A DNA stretch of 64,000 bases from Drosophila persimilis (lineage: Eukaryota > Arthropoda > Insecta > Diptera > Drosophilidae), in the NCBI RefSeq assembly GCF_003286085.1, contig NW_020825365.1, positions 682,001-746,000 on the forward strand, in the 5' to 3' direction. Positions within the stretch are counted from its first letter, which is position 1. Each line of letters starts with the position of its first letter. The translations under genes and the position numbers were made by a program. Under the pieces are notes generated by a model. The model was not told the origin of the DNA and made no database searches. It was given only the letters and a program-made list of their open reading frames with translations. Below are positions 51,667 to 64,000 of the stretch, one piece after another.

Positions 51667-52548
51667 CCTACCAGGAATAACAGAAATGTGTGTGGTGTGG
51701 CTACAACTAATCTGCTAAATTGTCTAGGCAAAACGGGAAAAGCAAAAAAATAGTGCAGAATATATGCATAATAAGCTCTGAACCATATACAAATCATAAA
51801 TTTTAATGAGTGGCGAATATATGAAGCCCCCTGCCTACCATATACCTACCATACCTTATCCCATATCCCACATTCCACATTCCACATCCCCTCTCGATGG
51901 CATCCCCGAAGAAGGGTGGAGACTGTGGTAAAGTGCAGTGTGAAGTGTGAAAGCGAGAGGTCGTGCAACATCGCTTCATCTCTCTCTCTTTTGGAATAGC
52001 CACGCCCCCTGCTCATTGCTGCGCAGTCGTTCTCTCTGTGTATGTGTTTGAGTCCCCTTTTCATATTGGTCCTCTGTCTCTGCTTCTGCCGCATGCATAT
52101 TCATGAGAGAGCAGCAGCGGCGGCGTGCCCCAGTATTGGTGTATCTATGTGATTCACTGCCCCCCGCCACTGGTGTATCTGTTTATCTGTGTAAGAGTAT
52201 GCGCATATTTCAAAGATTGAAACCACTTTATCAGCATTTTTACGGTTCCCGGAGCAACATATTTTCTTCAATTCTTCAGCCCTTCGTTCATTTTTCGGGT
52301 TTCCTCTTTTTGAAAAAAAATTGTATTTTTCTTGCCGCTTAAGTCCGTCTCCCTCGGTCCCTTCGTTCGTCTCCTTGGTCCTGGGCGGCTCAAGTGTCTG
52401 ATTAGGTGCACTCCCCTGCACTTTAAAATAAATATTATTCTGGGATTACTCTCCGCTACGCTCCGCTCCACTACCCTGCTATCCGCCGAAAAGATACTGA
52501 AACAAGAATTGCTAAAATTGAATAATAGCCAATGAGTTGCCACATGTT

Positions 52549-52593
52549 CCCGGTCCCGGTCCCGGTCCCGGTCCCGGTCCCGGTCCCGGTCCC
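52549..52593. repeat. GGTCCC hexamer minisatellite
   Basis: About seven perfect tandem GGTCCC units. Confidence 0.9.
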
Positions 52594-55500
52594 TATCCCG
52601 ATGGCCCTTCCCGTGGCATATGTTGCAAATCCCAGATATGGAACCAAACCTCAAAGCTCAAACGAAGCGTTGTCAACGGCAATGGCAACGGCAACGGCAG
52701 CAGCAGCGACAGCGACAACGGCGGTGTCAACGTGTCGTTGAATGCCTCAAATTGAGCGTGGCAAATGGGCGAGACAGCCCACAGTCCCCGTTTCCCATCG
52801 GTTGATTGTAATTTTTATATGTACCCTGATGTCATTAGAATATGGCAAATATGTTGGCCTAATTGACATGTTTTATGCGGCAAGAGCGTGTCGGAAATGG
52901 TATTTTTTCAAGGCTCATAGTTCAAAGAACTTGGTCGGAGTTCATAAAGCTAGAATGTCTGGGACTTAATGTACTATTATTAATGTACTTGCAATTTATA
53001 CATACTTCTTTAGAAATGTGTGCTTATCTCTTCTGAGATACATATCTTTAATAGATTTAATTGAAATGAGTTTTACCTCTAGGAATGTCATCCATCTTCA
53101 TCGTCAAAATCTTTGAAATGGTATAGTAAAAAAAGCACAACCATGTTTAACGTAAATACTCGGTTTTTAAATACAAACGGAGAACTTAGATAGAACTCAC
53201 TTTTTTGTAGTATAAATGTTTTGAAAAGTCCCTACTTCATATAAATATAAAAACTTTCAAATAATGTATTATATTAAATTTGTAGGAAATATTTATATAC
53301 GTAATGGCATAAATATGTATTTCAATCTAAAGCTCAGGTAAAGCCATTTAAGTTGCTTCAAAAAATTTCCATCACCTTTAAAAATGCATAATACATATGT
53401 ATATACATAATACATATGTACTTGGATGTATCTCTTCTGCAGTCCCTTTCAACTTTCACTGCATTTAGGGACGAAATGCTAAGTTGCAGTTGGAGAAACT
53501 AAAACAATATTTTCATAGGTCAAATGAGGTGGGATGTCTGCAGATATAGACACAGATACATCGGAATGGGGCAGGAACGGGACAGACAGGCAATGGCAAC
53601 TCCGTAAAAATAACATGAGCTGTGCAAAAATGCACAGAAACACTCGAACTCGGAGACAGAAACTCACAAAAAAACACCCACAATCACACAGATACATACA
53701 CTCACAATCACGGCGCCAATATCGAAGACAGAAATTTGTTAAATCAGCAGGAGGGGTGGGCTAGGAAGGGGGAAGGGGGAAGGCGGAAGGGGGAAGAACA
53801 ATCCAAATGGAATGCGCAAAAATGGAGCAAACAGTCTGGAGTCACCGCCTCATTCGAATTTCAAATGCAGACCACGTCAGTGGAGGAGGACTCGTTCTGA
53901 CTCTGGGACTGGACACCCACACATGATTACCATTCACATTCACATTTTCCAGATCCAGATCCATCTCCAGCTCAGCCAACCATTCATCCTTCTCCGTTGA
54001 AAGATCGCATGCGAAAAATTATGTTAAAACAATACAAATATTTGTCAAAATAATGCGATTGCGTTAATAGAGCCAAATATTATTCTTGTATCAATTACAC
54101 AGACACAGATTGTAGAAGAAGGAGAGCCTGGAACCTGACTTCATTTCAAGCGCTGACATAGCGTTCTATTCGTTCTACGGCATACATGAATAAAAAAGCT
54201 GTGTAAAAAACTATGGTAGGCAGAAGTTTTTTTCTCTTTCGCAAATAGGGAATATACCTCATATACATATACTATGTATGTATGCTTGTGTGTTTGTTTG
54301 GGTTTTTTTTAATGTGTCTGTGTCTCTAATAACCAGACAAACACTCCGGACTCGCTTGCATACACGCACTGGGTGCCCCTGCCCAAATAAACATACATAC
54401 ATCCTCGTATACTCGTAAAATTTACTTTAAAGCTGACAAAGTCAATAAAAAAATATTGTTTCAATAAGCAGAAAAAAACCTAAATTAAGTCGGCAAAAAA
54501 AGAAAAACCGCACTTGGAAGAACAACAACCAAGGGCAAGGACTCCTCGGGGGGGCAGGCAGTGGAAGTGGAGATGAGTTCTTATATATGGAATACACTCG
54601 TATGTATCTTTTTTTGTGTTTTTGGGGTTAGCAGGTCACTGCGGTGCCGATGATGAAAGGGCTGGCGAGAATAGATGTTTGAATGGAATGCAAGCCGAGA
54701 TGCAAAGACAGTAGTTAAACGAATTGTAGGCTGGAACTGGAGATCCTTAATTCCTATAGCAGACATATGATAGAGGAACAGCTCGTATACCATTCATAGT
54801 AAACGAAAAGGCTCAGACAGATTGCTTTACAATTGATGAAATAGTATGAAATACAATGAAAGCATCCTGAATATATACTTCAAAATACATATATGTATCA
54901 TTCACAGTATTGATAAAGTGTACAAATACCCACCGGTTCTTCATATGAATATGAATTCCCCTGTACGGCAAGTATAAAAAAAAAGTATAATTTCTGAAAT
55001 TTGAAACTCAATTTAAATATTATCAAAATCTTGAAGCTATCACCAAGGAAAGGTCTAACATATTTAAGCACCCAAAGAACAGAAAATTTCAAAATATTTA
55101 ATTCCTTTTCTCCCAAACGAAAACAACCTTCAGATATGGTTTTCTCCAAGCCTTCCGGCCACTCCCCATTTACCATCTTGGTAAAGAACCCATCAAACGG
55201 CAAATTAACGGACAACTTTCTTCCGTTCCTCTACCAGCCCCTCCCTTCACTTTCCAATTCAGAGGGGACCAACTTTAAGCTGAAATCGAAAAAACTTTGG
55301 CCACTAATTTATGCCAGCATAAAAGTAAGGGGCACAGCAACAGCAGCCATCAATCGCTCCTGCCCCATTCCACATGCCACACTAAAGCCACCCACTTGTA
55401 CTGTTAGCTTTCCCAGGTGCCTGAACCATCGCTGTCTCTCTTTCTCTTTCTGGGCCGCTCTGCTTGCACTATCAGCCAGTGGGTGAGAGCGAGAGAGCCG

Positions 55501-56035
55501 TTTGCCTAGGCCGTATTTTAAGCATTAGTTTGAACAACAAAAACACAGAGAAAGAGCGGGGAGGAGAGGAGCAGACTGAAGGAGGATTGGCAACAACTAT
55601 TTTCCCAGCAGAGCAGTAGCAGTAGCAACAGCAGTAGCAGCAGCAGCAGTAGCAGCAGCGGCAGAGTTTTCCCATTTCCCCTGGGTTTGTGTAAGAGAGA
55701 AGAGGCGTACCAACAAAAATCATGAATGGCGTCCGCAGTACGGGTTTTCTCTCCCCCAGATACTTTTGTATCTGTGTGAACAGTGCCAGTGCCGGTGTGC
55801 GTGTGTGTATGTCTTCACTTACTGACTGCCAGTATTGTTTGCAATCCATCCAGCCATTCGGTGGTTGGCCACAGATACATTCACACGCACACACCACTCT
55901 GCTGCAGATACATTTTTCGGTGTATCTGCTGCATCGTGCTCTCTGCTGGAAATCAACGCTGCCACTCTGCCACTGCCTCGTGCGTTGCGTCGCGTCGCTC
56001 CGACTCGAGTTGTATGTTATTTCAGTTACACAGAT

Positions 56036-56070
56036 TCAGTATCCGACGTGTTACTATAGCGAACGGTTCG
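56036..56070 (+). promoter_or_regulatory. croc: croc core promoter: Inr + MTE + DPE
   Basis: Inr-like TCAGTA (56036-56041, +1 A at 56038) is followed at exact canonical spacing by an MTE-like GCGAACGG ending at +29 (56066) and a DPE-like GGTTCG at +28 to +33 (56065-56070). There is no TATA box near -30. The implied 5' UTR is ~372 nt. TATA-less DPE promoters are common for fly developmental regulators. Confidence 0.55.
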
Positions 56071-56409
56071 TTTCACGGCTGGCTCTGCGTCCCATCTTCG
56101 GTGTCGCACACACAGATACTAACTCTATATATGTATATGAATATATATGTATATGTATGGATATATCTGATTACAGACGAGCATATAGCCGACTTGTTAA
56201 AGCAAATATTTTTTTTCAAACAAATAATAAGAAACGGCGACAGCAGCTAAGTGAAGTGACAAATCGAGTGGCAGCCCAGAAAAAGCTCCCACAAAAGTGT
56301 GCCCGGAATTCGGTGTGCGGCATTTGGCCGCAATCCTCGCATAGATCTTTACCAGATCGTGGCATAAACACAGACCCCGTCCCACATCCACCATCCATCG
56401 TCCAGCAAG

Positions 56410-57978
56410 ATGCACACTCTGTTCAGCGATCAGAACTCCTTCTCCCGGCACTACGCTCAGACGGCCGCCGGCTATAGTTCGGCCTCTGCGGTGGCGGCGG
56501 CAAGCAGTGCCTCAGCGGCGGCAGCCGCTCATTACGCCTACGACCAGTACTCCCGGTACCCGTACTCGGCCAGTGCCTACGGCTTGGGGGCGCCGCACCA
56601 GAACAAGGAGATCGTGAAGCCCCCATACTCCTACATCGCTCTCATTGCGATGGCCATCCAGAATGCGGCGGACAAGAAGGTGACGCTGAATGGCATCTAT
56701 CAGTACATCATGGAGCGGTTTCCCTACTATCGGGACAATAAGCAGGGCTGGCAGAACTCCATCCGGCACAATCTCAGCCTCAACGAGTGCTTCGTAAAGG
56801 TGGCCCGCGACGACAAAAAGCCAGGCAAGGGCTCCTACTGGACCCTGGATCCGGACTCCTACAACATGTTCGACAACGGATCGTTCCTGCGGCGGAGGCG
56901 TCGCTTCAAGAAGAAGGACGTCATGCGGGAGAAGGAGGAGGCCATCAAACGGCAGGCGATGATGAACGAAAAGCTGGCCGAGATGAAGCCATTGAAGCTG
57001 ATGACCAACGGCATCCTGGAGGCCAAGCACATGGCCGCCCATGCGGCCCACTTCAAGAAGGAGCCGCTCATGGATCTGGGCTGTCTCAGCGGCAAGGATG
57101 TTTCCCATGCGGCAATGCTCAACTCCTGCCACGACAGCCTCGCCCAGATGAACCATCTCGCTGGGGGCGTAGAACATGCTGGCTTCACAGTGGACTCCCT
57201 GATGAATGTCTACAATCCGCGGATTCATCACAGCGCCTATCCGTACCACTTGAACGACGACAATCTGGCGTCGGTGGCCAGCAGTCAGATGCATCACGTG
57301 CACCATGCGGCGGCCGCCCATCATGTCCAGCAGCTGCGCCATGTGGGTCACGTTTCGCATCCCCTCACGCCCGGCGGCCATGGAGGCGGCGGTGGAGCGG
57401 GCGGGGGACACAACAGTGGTATTCAATCCTCGGGACATTCGCCCACCACGATCTCAACGCCGCATGGACCGGCCCATGGGGGATGGTACACCCCGGAGAC
57501 GCCGCCCTCGGAGCCCATTCCCAACGGCGGGGGCGGTCAGCAAGGCACGCCCACACACCCCGGCCATCCCAACACCAACCCCAACAGCAACAACAACAAC
57601 AACTCGAGTGTCCACAACAACAACCACAGTCATAGTCACAGCCACAGCCACAACGGAGGTGGCGCCTCCTCGGTTCTGACGAGCAGTCCGAGTTCCGCCT
57701 TGGGTTTCCGCGATATGATCTTCGAGCAGAACCAATCCTGCCAGCTGGACACTGGGAGTCCCACAGGGAGCCTCCAGTCTGCGAGTCCCCCCGCCTCGGC
57801 GAGTGTGGCAGCAGCCTCTGCAGCGGCCGCAGCGGCAGTGATCAGCAGCCACCACCACCATCATCACCATCATGCGCTGAGCGGCAATCTGGGGCAGCTG
57901 GGGCAGCTGAGCAACCTGAGTCACTATCGGCCCCACATGGGGCACTATCAGGAGTACGGCATCAAGTATGGCGTCTAA
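56410..57978 (+). CDS. croc: Crocodile, FoxC-type forkhead transcription factor
   Basis: Single exon, 522 residues, stop TAA at 57976-57978. croc is the fly FoxC protein, needed for head and clypeolabrum development. The forkhead DNA-binding domain spans about residues 70-165 ([75 protein letters not shown]), with recognition helix NSIRHNLSL intact. N-terminal to it is an Ala/Ser/Tyr-rich segment. The C-terminal part has [12 protein letters not shown], like the short conserved FxVDxxM motif of vertebrate FoxC, then Gly-, Asn-, His- and Ala-rich runs. The end ([17 protein letters not shown]) is a Tyr-rich tail. The initiator ATG is preceded by AAG. Confidence 0.97.
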   Translation: MHTLFSDQNSFSRHYAQTAAGYSSASAVAAASSASAAAAAHYAYDQYSRYPYSASAYGLGAPHQNKEIVKPPYSYIALIAMAIQNAADKKVTLNGIYQYIMERFPYYRDNKQGWQNSIRHNLSLNECFVKVARDDKKPGKGSYWTLDPDSYNMFDNGSFLRRRRRFKKKDVMREKEEAIKRQAMMNEKLAEMKPLKLMTNGILEAKHMAAHAAHFKKEPLMDLGCLSGKDVSHAAMLNSCHDSLAQMNHLAGGVEHAGFTVDSLMNVYNPRIHHSAYPYHLNDDNLASVASSQMHHVHHAAAAHHVQQLRHVGHVSHPLTPGGHGGGGGAGGGHNSGIQSSGHSPTTISTPHGPAHGGWYTPETPPSEPIPNGGGGQQGTPTHPGHPNTNPNSNNNNNSSVHNNNHSHSHSHSHNGGGASSVLTSSPSSALGFRDMIFEQNQSCQLDTGSPTGSLQSASPPASASVAAASAAAAAAVISSHHHHHHHHALSGNLGQLGQLSNLSHYRPHMGHYQEYGIKYGV

Positions 57979-58121
57979 GAAATGGGAGAGGCATATGTGG
58001 ATGTGTGGCATACTCCAAAGTCTAGCTGTTATCTCTTGTATATTCGTGTAAATATATTTCCAAGAACGATCCGCAGCTCTAGAATGTATCTCAGTATCGA
58101 ATTTATTGCAGAATTTTTTTT

Positions 58122-58127
58122 AATAAA
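58122..58127 (+). terminator. croc: croc polyadenylation signal
   Basis: AATAAA ~145 bp after the stop codon, followed by a T-rich stretch. Confidence 0.5.
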
Positions 58128-58241
58128 TATTTTTTTTTTTCAATGTTACACACCTCTATAAATCGTATCGTATATACATATAATCGTCTAAATCGTAAGC
58201 AAAGTTTTTTTTTGTAGTTTTATGCGTACACGTACATCCCC

Positions 58242-58302
58242 TAATAATAATAATAATAATAATAATTAAATTAATAATAATAGTAATAATAATAATAATA
58301 AT
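58242..58302. repeat. AAT microsatellite
   Basis: Imperfect tandem TAA/ATA run just downstream of croc. Confidence 0.85.
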
Positions 58303-59570
58303 GATATTGATTAATAATTTTCGAATTCGTAATTATTGTAATTGTAATTGTTATCACTGTAGGAGTAGGGTACACTCTCTGCTACGGAAATTGTGGAAGT
58401 TGGCGCAAATTTGCATCATTAAATAATACTATCACCATTGATACTAGTATATCGCTTGGTTAGATACACTGGAATGGATATCACACCTACTTATAAACTA
58501 GCCCCTAGAGCACGTAAGCAATAATAAATTATAAAACTAATTCATAGCTACCAGTATAATATAATTATTGTATCAGAAAAACAACCCATACCCATATGAG
58601 CCGAACAAAAAAGTGTATTGAAAATATGTTAAAATATCAAAAAACTGCAATTGTTTTATTTCAATCCCCCCACGCTCCACCGCTTCGAACTTTAATCGAA
58701 CTTCATTAGCATATCATATCATCGATTCCATCCTCCAGGTTGGATTCCATCTGGTTCTCTGTTGGCAAACCATACTTTCATTTGAAATTCGATAGCTCAC
58801 CGGCAAAATTCCGAGATAAATAATAATTATTCAACGGGTTCCATTTCAAGAACTCAACGAATTACTCATGAAATGAAAAGAAGTTTAGTGGCAAATGGCC
58901 ATAGGAATATGGTGACTTTCTGGGTATTGATAGGATTCCAGAATCGCCAGTCGCCAGATATAAACGCTATGCTTGCAACAAACTTTCCCGTAGTCTCGTT
59001 CCACAAAGATTTATGTGGCAGTAAGTAATTTACACACTTCTGAAAATCGTCTAATTTTCTTTCTTTTGAGGTACAAGTTGTTGATTGTTCAAATGGAATC
59101 TTTAAAAAATCTTTTTGTATAAATATCCTATGATTCTTTAATTAAAAAGTGTTTTTTGGTAGATGAAAGGAACTTTTCATTGGCAATTTATAAAAGAAAA
59201 TGTTAGCTTTCACTGCTGTCTAAAGTCTACCGGCAACAATGGTCGACAAATTATAAATCTTTACCTAAAAAAACTAAAATCTATCCTATCCTCTCCCGTG
59301 GGCTCCCCTCTCCCCTCTCTCCTAACTGGCCAACAATTGCAGAAAATTGGTAGAAAGTAAAACACAAAGGTCCAATGTGAGTTCAACCTGCGCAACAGTA
59401 ATGATGAGTGCGTAAAAATACGCGTATTGACAACTTATTAGCCATCGAACCAGTTACCCAACCAGCCAAGAGATTGATCGGATCCATCGATGGACAGATA
59501 TACGTAGATTGATGAAGCAATTGATTAATTGCCTAAAATAGTGCTGCGGCTGTTGCTGATGCAGCTTTTG

Positions 59571-59575
<5 letters not shown>

Positions 59576-59608
<33 letters not shown>

Positions 59609-59622
59609 AATAATGATGATGA
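59576..59622. repeat. GAT trinucleotide microsatellite
   Basis: About ten GAT units, an AATAAT interruption and GATGATGAG. The opposite strand would encode poly-His, but its reading frame has no ATG start. Confidence 0.85.
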
Positions 59623-60736
59623 GGAGCTTGTCGTGGTCTCGTCTTGAGTCGCCCATTGTCTTGGCTGACATGTACGATCGCGACGCCATTGTCACTTGAG
59701 TAAGCCCCGCTTGGCGCCACTGTGGCATTGAGATCTCCTGCCACTAAACAACCCAGACAACGACGATCTCTGGTTCGCTACTCGCACTGATGTGGGCTAA
59801 ACTCTGCTCAGGTGTACGGGTATCCACATTTTCGTATGTACTACATTCATACATATGTACATGCCTAGAGCTTGTTCAAGGGCCCCATTGCGGGGCCTAT
59901 TGTTTTCGCTGGCGGCTTGAAGCTTCAGTCGAGAGCAACTACAACGTAGGCAGTGCCCAGTACCTGTCTGGGTGGCATATGAATGGGTGCTTAAGTGCGT
60001 ACCAAAAGTGTGCTAAAGTCTGTAGGCCTGAAAGTAAGCTTCAAATGGGGGGAGCGGCAACAGTGAGCTACAAATTGGAGCTTGGACACTGATCTAGTAC
60101 AACTGGCATTTGCAGTAACATTATCTTTTTATTGATAAAATGGAAGAATCTTTATTTTGATTTTCTCCTCCACTTGGGTACTAAATAAAATTGTACTTTG
60201 GAGTCATTAGCATAACATTTTGATGAAATAAATATCTGTATTTGCGAATTAGGCTTAAAGATAGCTGGGCCATGGAAGTATTGTTTTATTCCTGATTTCC
60301 AACAGCACGTTTTGGCATTTCAACAGGAGCAACTTCAATGGATAAGTATTGCACTCACAGATAGATGCTAAAGAACAAATTTGAGTATTCAGAAAACGTT
60401 TTATATAAGCGAAATAGTTATACTATTTGCATAAATAATTTTGTTGGCCAAACCATAATTTCTTACCAGAGAAGTGGCACTTTTTAGCCAACATGTCTTT
60501 ATTTTTTGTACCAACTTCTTATATGAATCAATGTATATTTTGTGCTGCATTGTGTTTTGCAGAGTCTCTTTGGACTGGTTTTGGTATGCAAATTCAGCAT
60601 TTTCGGGCCCGATATTTTCGAGCCTTTGCTGCCGTTGCTGCTGCTGCGTTGCGTTGACAACAGCCAAAACATCATGAGCCCATTCGGTGTCAAAAGCAAC
60701 AAAATTAAATGCGAAAACAAAAAAAAAAAAAAATAG

Positions 60737-60763
60737 CAGAGAGAGAGAGAGAGAGAGAGAGAG
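60737..60763. repeat. GA dinucleotide tract
   Basis: Uninterrupted (GA)n of ~13 units after an A-run. Confidence 0.85.
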
Positions 60764-60932
60764 GGGACAGTATATGTGTTTGCTGTAGTACACAGCCGTC
60801 GCAGATTGCGCGGGTGGTCCCCGTACGGGTCTCTGAGTCCATGGTCCTATCCGATCTGGCGGACAGGACACAAGAAAAACAAATGCGCTGGCGACAAAAT
60901 GTTGCAGTGTTTGCTTAGCGATAAGGACGAGC

Positions 60933-60933
60933 C

Positions 60934-60965
<32 letters not shown>

Positions 60966-60966
60966 C
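60933..60966. repeat. CA dinucleotide microsatellite
   Basis: (CA)n of ~13 units with one CG interruption. Confidence 0.85.
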
Positions 60967-62865
60967 AGACCATCGTACAGCGGCAGGACAACAATGCCAA
61001 ATGCCCAATAATCAAATCGAGTGAAAGAGTGACAATGGGGCATCAGCAGAAGGAGAGGCAGGGGGATGGGTGGGGGGAGAGGTTGGAGTAGCCCACAAAT
61101 ATTGACAGCTGTCTGTGGCTCGTCGTGGAACCAGCCGCGATTTACATAAATATTATTGCAAGCCTAATTAAATGCAAGTATTAGCCATGCCATCCATCCG
61201 GCCATGCAGCGCGCCTTTGGGACACCAACTGCCGAACGCGAGAACTTGCATTGTCTGGGGATGCATATCTATGGGATGCATTGTACGAGTATCTATGACT
61301 TGGCGCCCTAGGGTGGATCCTTTGTAATTAACGCTGCTTATTTTTCGCGCACTCCCACTTGCAGAGAGACCGACTCCCCGACCTCCCCGACCTCCCCGGC
61401 CTCCCCGGCCACCCCTGCCCACTTGATATTTATTTACCTGTTGGCCAGTTGTGTTGATGACCTGTTATCATTGCCCCGTTATAACAATAAATTCCATGGC
61501 CATCGTGCCCCAACAAAGGCGACAGTCCAGCCGCGATGGTTGTCGTATCCCACAGTTGTAGTTGTTCTTGCCACGGTTTGCCATTGTTTTGGCAGCTGTC
61601 GTTGCAATTAACCGAGCTATAATAGACAATGGCTCTAAAGTACATTTATACCCGCTCATATACATATGTACATATTTATGTATCTACGAATACTGCACTA
61701 CGGGTATCAGTACATACATTCATGGATGATTGCTATTCGTAAATTGTTGTGGAAAAAAGTGCTTCCAAAAGATTCAACAAAATTGTTCACTTAAAATGTA
61801 GCACAAGATGAAATTACACATTAATAAATTATGGAAACAATAATCCTAGTGTGGGATCCAAAGGTATAGTTTGAGATGTGAAGAAACGTAGTACCTTAAT
61901 GTGTATTTAAACTCAAAAGATAGCCATTGAAATGAGTAGGAAAATATGTTAATTAAGAGTTTATTCAATATCATCAATCAGTCATCGTATAATATTAATC
62001 AATGTGGGATTCTAAAAACATATTTTATTATACACATGTACACCCAGAGAAAAAAAACACTGAGCCCCGGATAGTAACACTTAGATTGAAATATTCATGC
62101 CGTATATTTGCTCCGGGAGAGGAAATATTGTCATTAATATGAGAATATTTAATTTCAATATATATTATTTAATATGAAATATATTTAGATCAAATTTAGA
62201 TTAACTATATTTCCTATTTTATATTTCTTTTAAAGTATTTTAGATTTGTATTAAATATGGGCCGAATTATTAGGACTTTTTCATAAATTTATATTCATAG
62301 AATATGAATATTTTACAATTTTTGTATGAGCATAAATAAATATACTAAGTCTTTATTCCTTAGATCTCTGAAACCTAATTCCCAGCCCCCGTTTCATGAC
62401 CAATTTGAGATTGCTTGTTTTCCCTCACAAGATCTGGAAGTTAAAGTTCCTTTGGCTTTAGCCACCACAATGCCATTGAATAAACTTCCGCTGCCTTTTT
62501 TCTTTTTCTTTTCCTTTTCGTTCCTTTCCTTCAGATATACGAGTATTGAGGAGGCCATAAAGCCGAGTTTTAGTGCTCTACCGATGTCTGCCAAGACCCG
62601 CCGTACCCGAAGCGACTACATTTTTATGGGATTAAACAAACTTTGAGAGCAGAGAAGTCCATGTTTTCGAACACTTTTGAAGTTTTATTGAGTTATAAAT
62701 ACGCAGAAATGGCTTTGGAGTAAGGCAGCAATTTTCAAATTAAATTTATGATCGATTTGTGCAAAAAATCCAACGGGGGAGGCCACAAAATGCTGCGCCA
62801 GGCGTCGACATTGAGTAAATTATCCACTAGAAAGAGAAGGAGCGAGTCAACACAACAAAGAGCGA

Positions 62866-62921
62866 GAGATAGAGAGAGATAGATAGAGAGAGATAAAGAC
62901 AGAGAGAGAGAGAGAGAGAAC
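62866..62921. repeat. GA/GATA-rich tract
   Basis: GAGAGATAGAGAGAGATAGATAGAGAGAGATAAAGACAGAGAG..., a compound GA/GATA tract. Confidence 0.8.
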
Positions 62922-64000
62922 GAGGCGCAAAATTTATCGAGCATCGTCTAGTGGGTTGCACCTAAGTTTTTGCAACACAACACAAACTGCAAGCAGTGGG
63001 GAAATTTTGATTGACTGTTGCGCTTGAAACGCTTTGATCTGTCGATCAGATAAGTCATGCTGCCCAGGGATGCCAACAGATGGCGCTCGATGAACGATTA
63101 AATGCTATATTCCTAACCCCTTGCCCGATTCTGACCGAATGGAGTTATCGCCTAGGATTGTGGATTATCTATGGTGCTCTGATGCTTGGTTTATTTGTCT
63201 TATCATGGTTTAAGGCTTTGATGTCACTTTGGATACATCATCATCATCATCATCAACATCAGCATCGTCGTCATGATCTTTGGTAGCAGCATGCTCATAG
63301 TAGATGGGGACTCTGTTTATGCGTCAATCAGGCCACCAAACGATATTTTTCGGGGCATTTGATGCTGCCGCCGAAGTTGCCAACCAGTTGAATGCGACAT
63401 AAGAAAATAAATAGATTGCAAAATACCAGAGAATTGCGAATAGTAGATCTCTCTCGTAAACGTTTTCTATTTCGCGCATATTCAGCACTATCAAAGTGCC
63501 AGGGCCGACATCGTCGTTGTCTTAGGCTGAAAGTCAAATAATCAAAATCCCAGCATCCCCCACCCTCATTCCCCTGTTCAGTATCCAATCTTTCGCGTAC
63601 AAACTACTAAAATCCATTGTTTATTTTCGAATTTCGTTGGCGTGTAAATCACGGAAACGACTTCTTCTGCCCAAACAACTCGTTCTGGCATTCCTTGGAC
63701 CCCAAAGATAGCCTTCATACCGTATCATACCATACCATACCATACCATAACACACTATTGGAATCCCCATTCTATCTGCTGCCCGGCCAGACATTTTGTC
63801 GACAATTTCCATGGAAGTGGCTATAAATCAATTGAAAAAGCTTTCCAATGGGTTTGCCGGAATTTCTAGTAATTATGTTTTTAGAAAACATTGAGGGAAA
63901 TGCTATTGAAATACTGTTATATAATAGGGGATATTGCACGAGGACGAGCACGAAATGGGATGGCTCTTCTTCTATAGACTATTTTCCATGAATTGAATGC

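Larger units (their letters stand above)
47067..56035. other. Gene-poor interval between bin and croc
   Basis: 9 kb. Besides the items listed separately (NAC-alpha-like pseudogene, a two-exon coding-like segment, a short minus-strand ORF, microsatellites) I see no gene. Upstream croc enhancers are likely to lie here. Confidence 0.5.
57979..64000. other. Gene-poor region downstream of croc
   Basis: Begins with the croc 3' UTR; the remainder has no supported gene. It contains simple repeats (AAT, GAT, CA, GA), TACATATGTA palindromes (59848-59862, 61658-61672) and short ORFs at 62326 and 63080 that I do not consider genes. Confidence 0.5.

Noticed and set aside
56512..57438. 308-codon minus-strand ORF
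   Set aside because: It lies fully inside the croc coding exon; it stays open because of the codon bias of the real gene.
59454..59744. Minus-strand ORF with a poly-His run
   Set aside because: Its start would be GTG, and the His run is only the GAT microsatellite.
61168..61422. Minus-strand ORF starting with GRGGRGGRGG
   Set aside because: The Gly-Arg repeat is a CCTCCCCGG simple repeat, not an RGG-box gene; there is no supporting context.
62326..62646. 106-codon plus-strand ORF; the second half follows a TTCCTTCAG acceptor-like site
   Set aside because: The first half is A+T-rich chance coding with a poly-Phe run from a T-rich tract. The second half (YTSIEEAIKPSFSALP...) is too short to support alone.
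63080..63286. 68-codon ORF with a hydrophobic middle and a poly-His end
   Set aside because: The His run comes from a CAT microsatellite, and no promoter, splice site or family pattern supports a gene.

Overview
This 64 kb window is nuclear DNA from a fly of the genus Drosophila. The genes have introns of 50-100 nt with GTAAGT-type donors, fly core-promoter motifs and many recognisable Drosophila orthologues. The gene set (chb, UQCC1, Surf1, sgl, CFAP52, an S28 peptidase, Galphai, bin, croc) belongs to Muller element D (D. melanogaster 3L), as far as I remember its map. The repeats (DINE-1/INE-1-type Helentron derivatives and 'ATATACCG' repeats) and the gene order suggest the obscura group; that part is inference.

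Layout. 1-3.6 kb: 3' part of the CLASP gene chb (+) and its 3' UTR. 3.8-5.1 kb: old repeats. 5.3-8.5 kb: a MADF/BESS DNA-binding protein (+), UQCC1 (-) and Surf1 (+); the last two start head to head 192 bp apart. 8.8-12.3 kb: sgl (-), UDP-glucose dehydrogenase. 13.4-15.9 kb: CFAP52 (-), an axonemal WD40 protein. 17.0-18.7 kb: an S28 serine carboxypeptidase (+). 18.8-19.7 kb: an unrecognised, probably mitochondrial membrane protein (-). 20.7-26.4 kb: Galphai (-), with a 4.4 kb first intron. 26.8-32.6 kb: a transposon-rich block holding two almost identical 1.14 kb DINE-1-type elements. 35.1-37.5 kb: two inverted paralogues encoding short Cys/Lys-rich proteins of sperm-protein type. 37.5-43.6 kb: gene-poor DNA upstream of bin. 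43.6-47.1 kb: bin (FoxF, +), with an apparent frameshift before its last ~30 codons. 47.1-56.0 kb: gene-poor DNA with a NAC-alpha-like pseudogene and a few possible small coding pieces. 56.0-58.0 kb: croc (FoxC, +), single exon, with a well-spaced Inr/MTE/DPE promoter. 58-64 kb: gene-poor DNA with simple repeats.

How the genes relate. UQCC1 and Surf1 assemble respiratory complexes III and IV and probably share a promoter region. sgl supplies UDP-glucuronate for proteoglycans. bin and croc are developmental forkhead regulators in large gene-poor domains, probably full of enhancers. I found no cluster that reads as a new multi-gene system. The most noteworthy items are the filled/empty site pair for the DINE-1 element, the related repeats upstream of both sgl and Galphai, the bin C-terminal frame break, the Cys/Lys-rich paralogue pair, and several short coding-like segments. 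Exon boundaries were worked out by eye from splice signals and reading-frame continuity. No database search was run.
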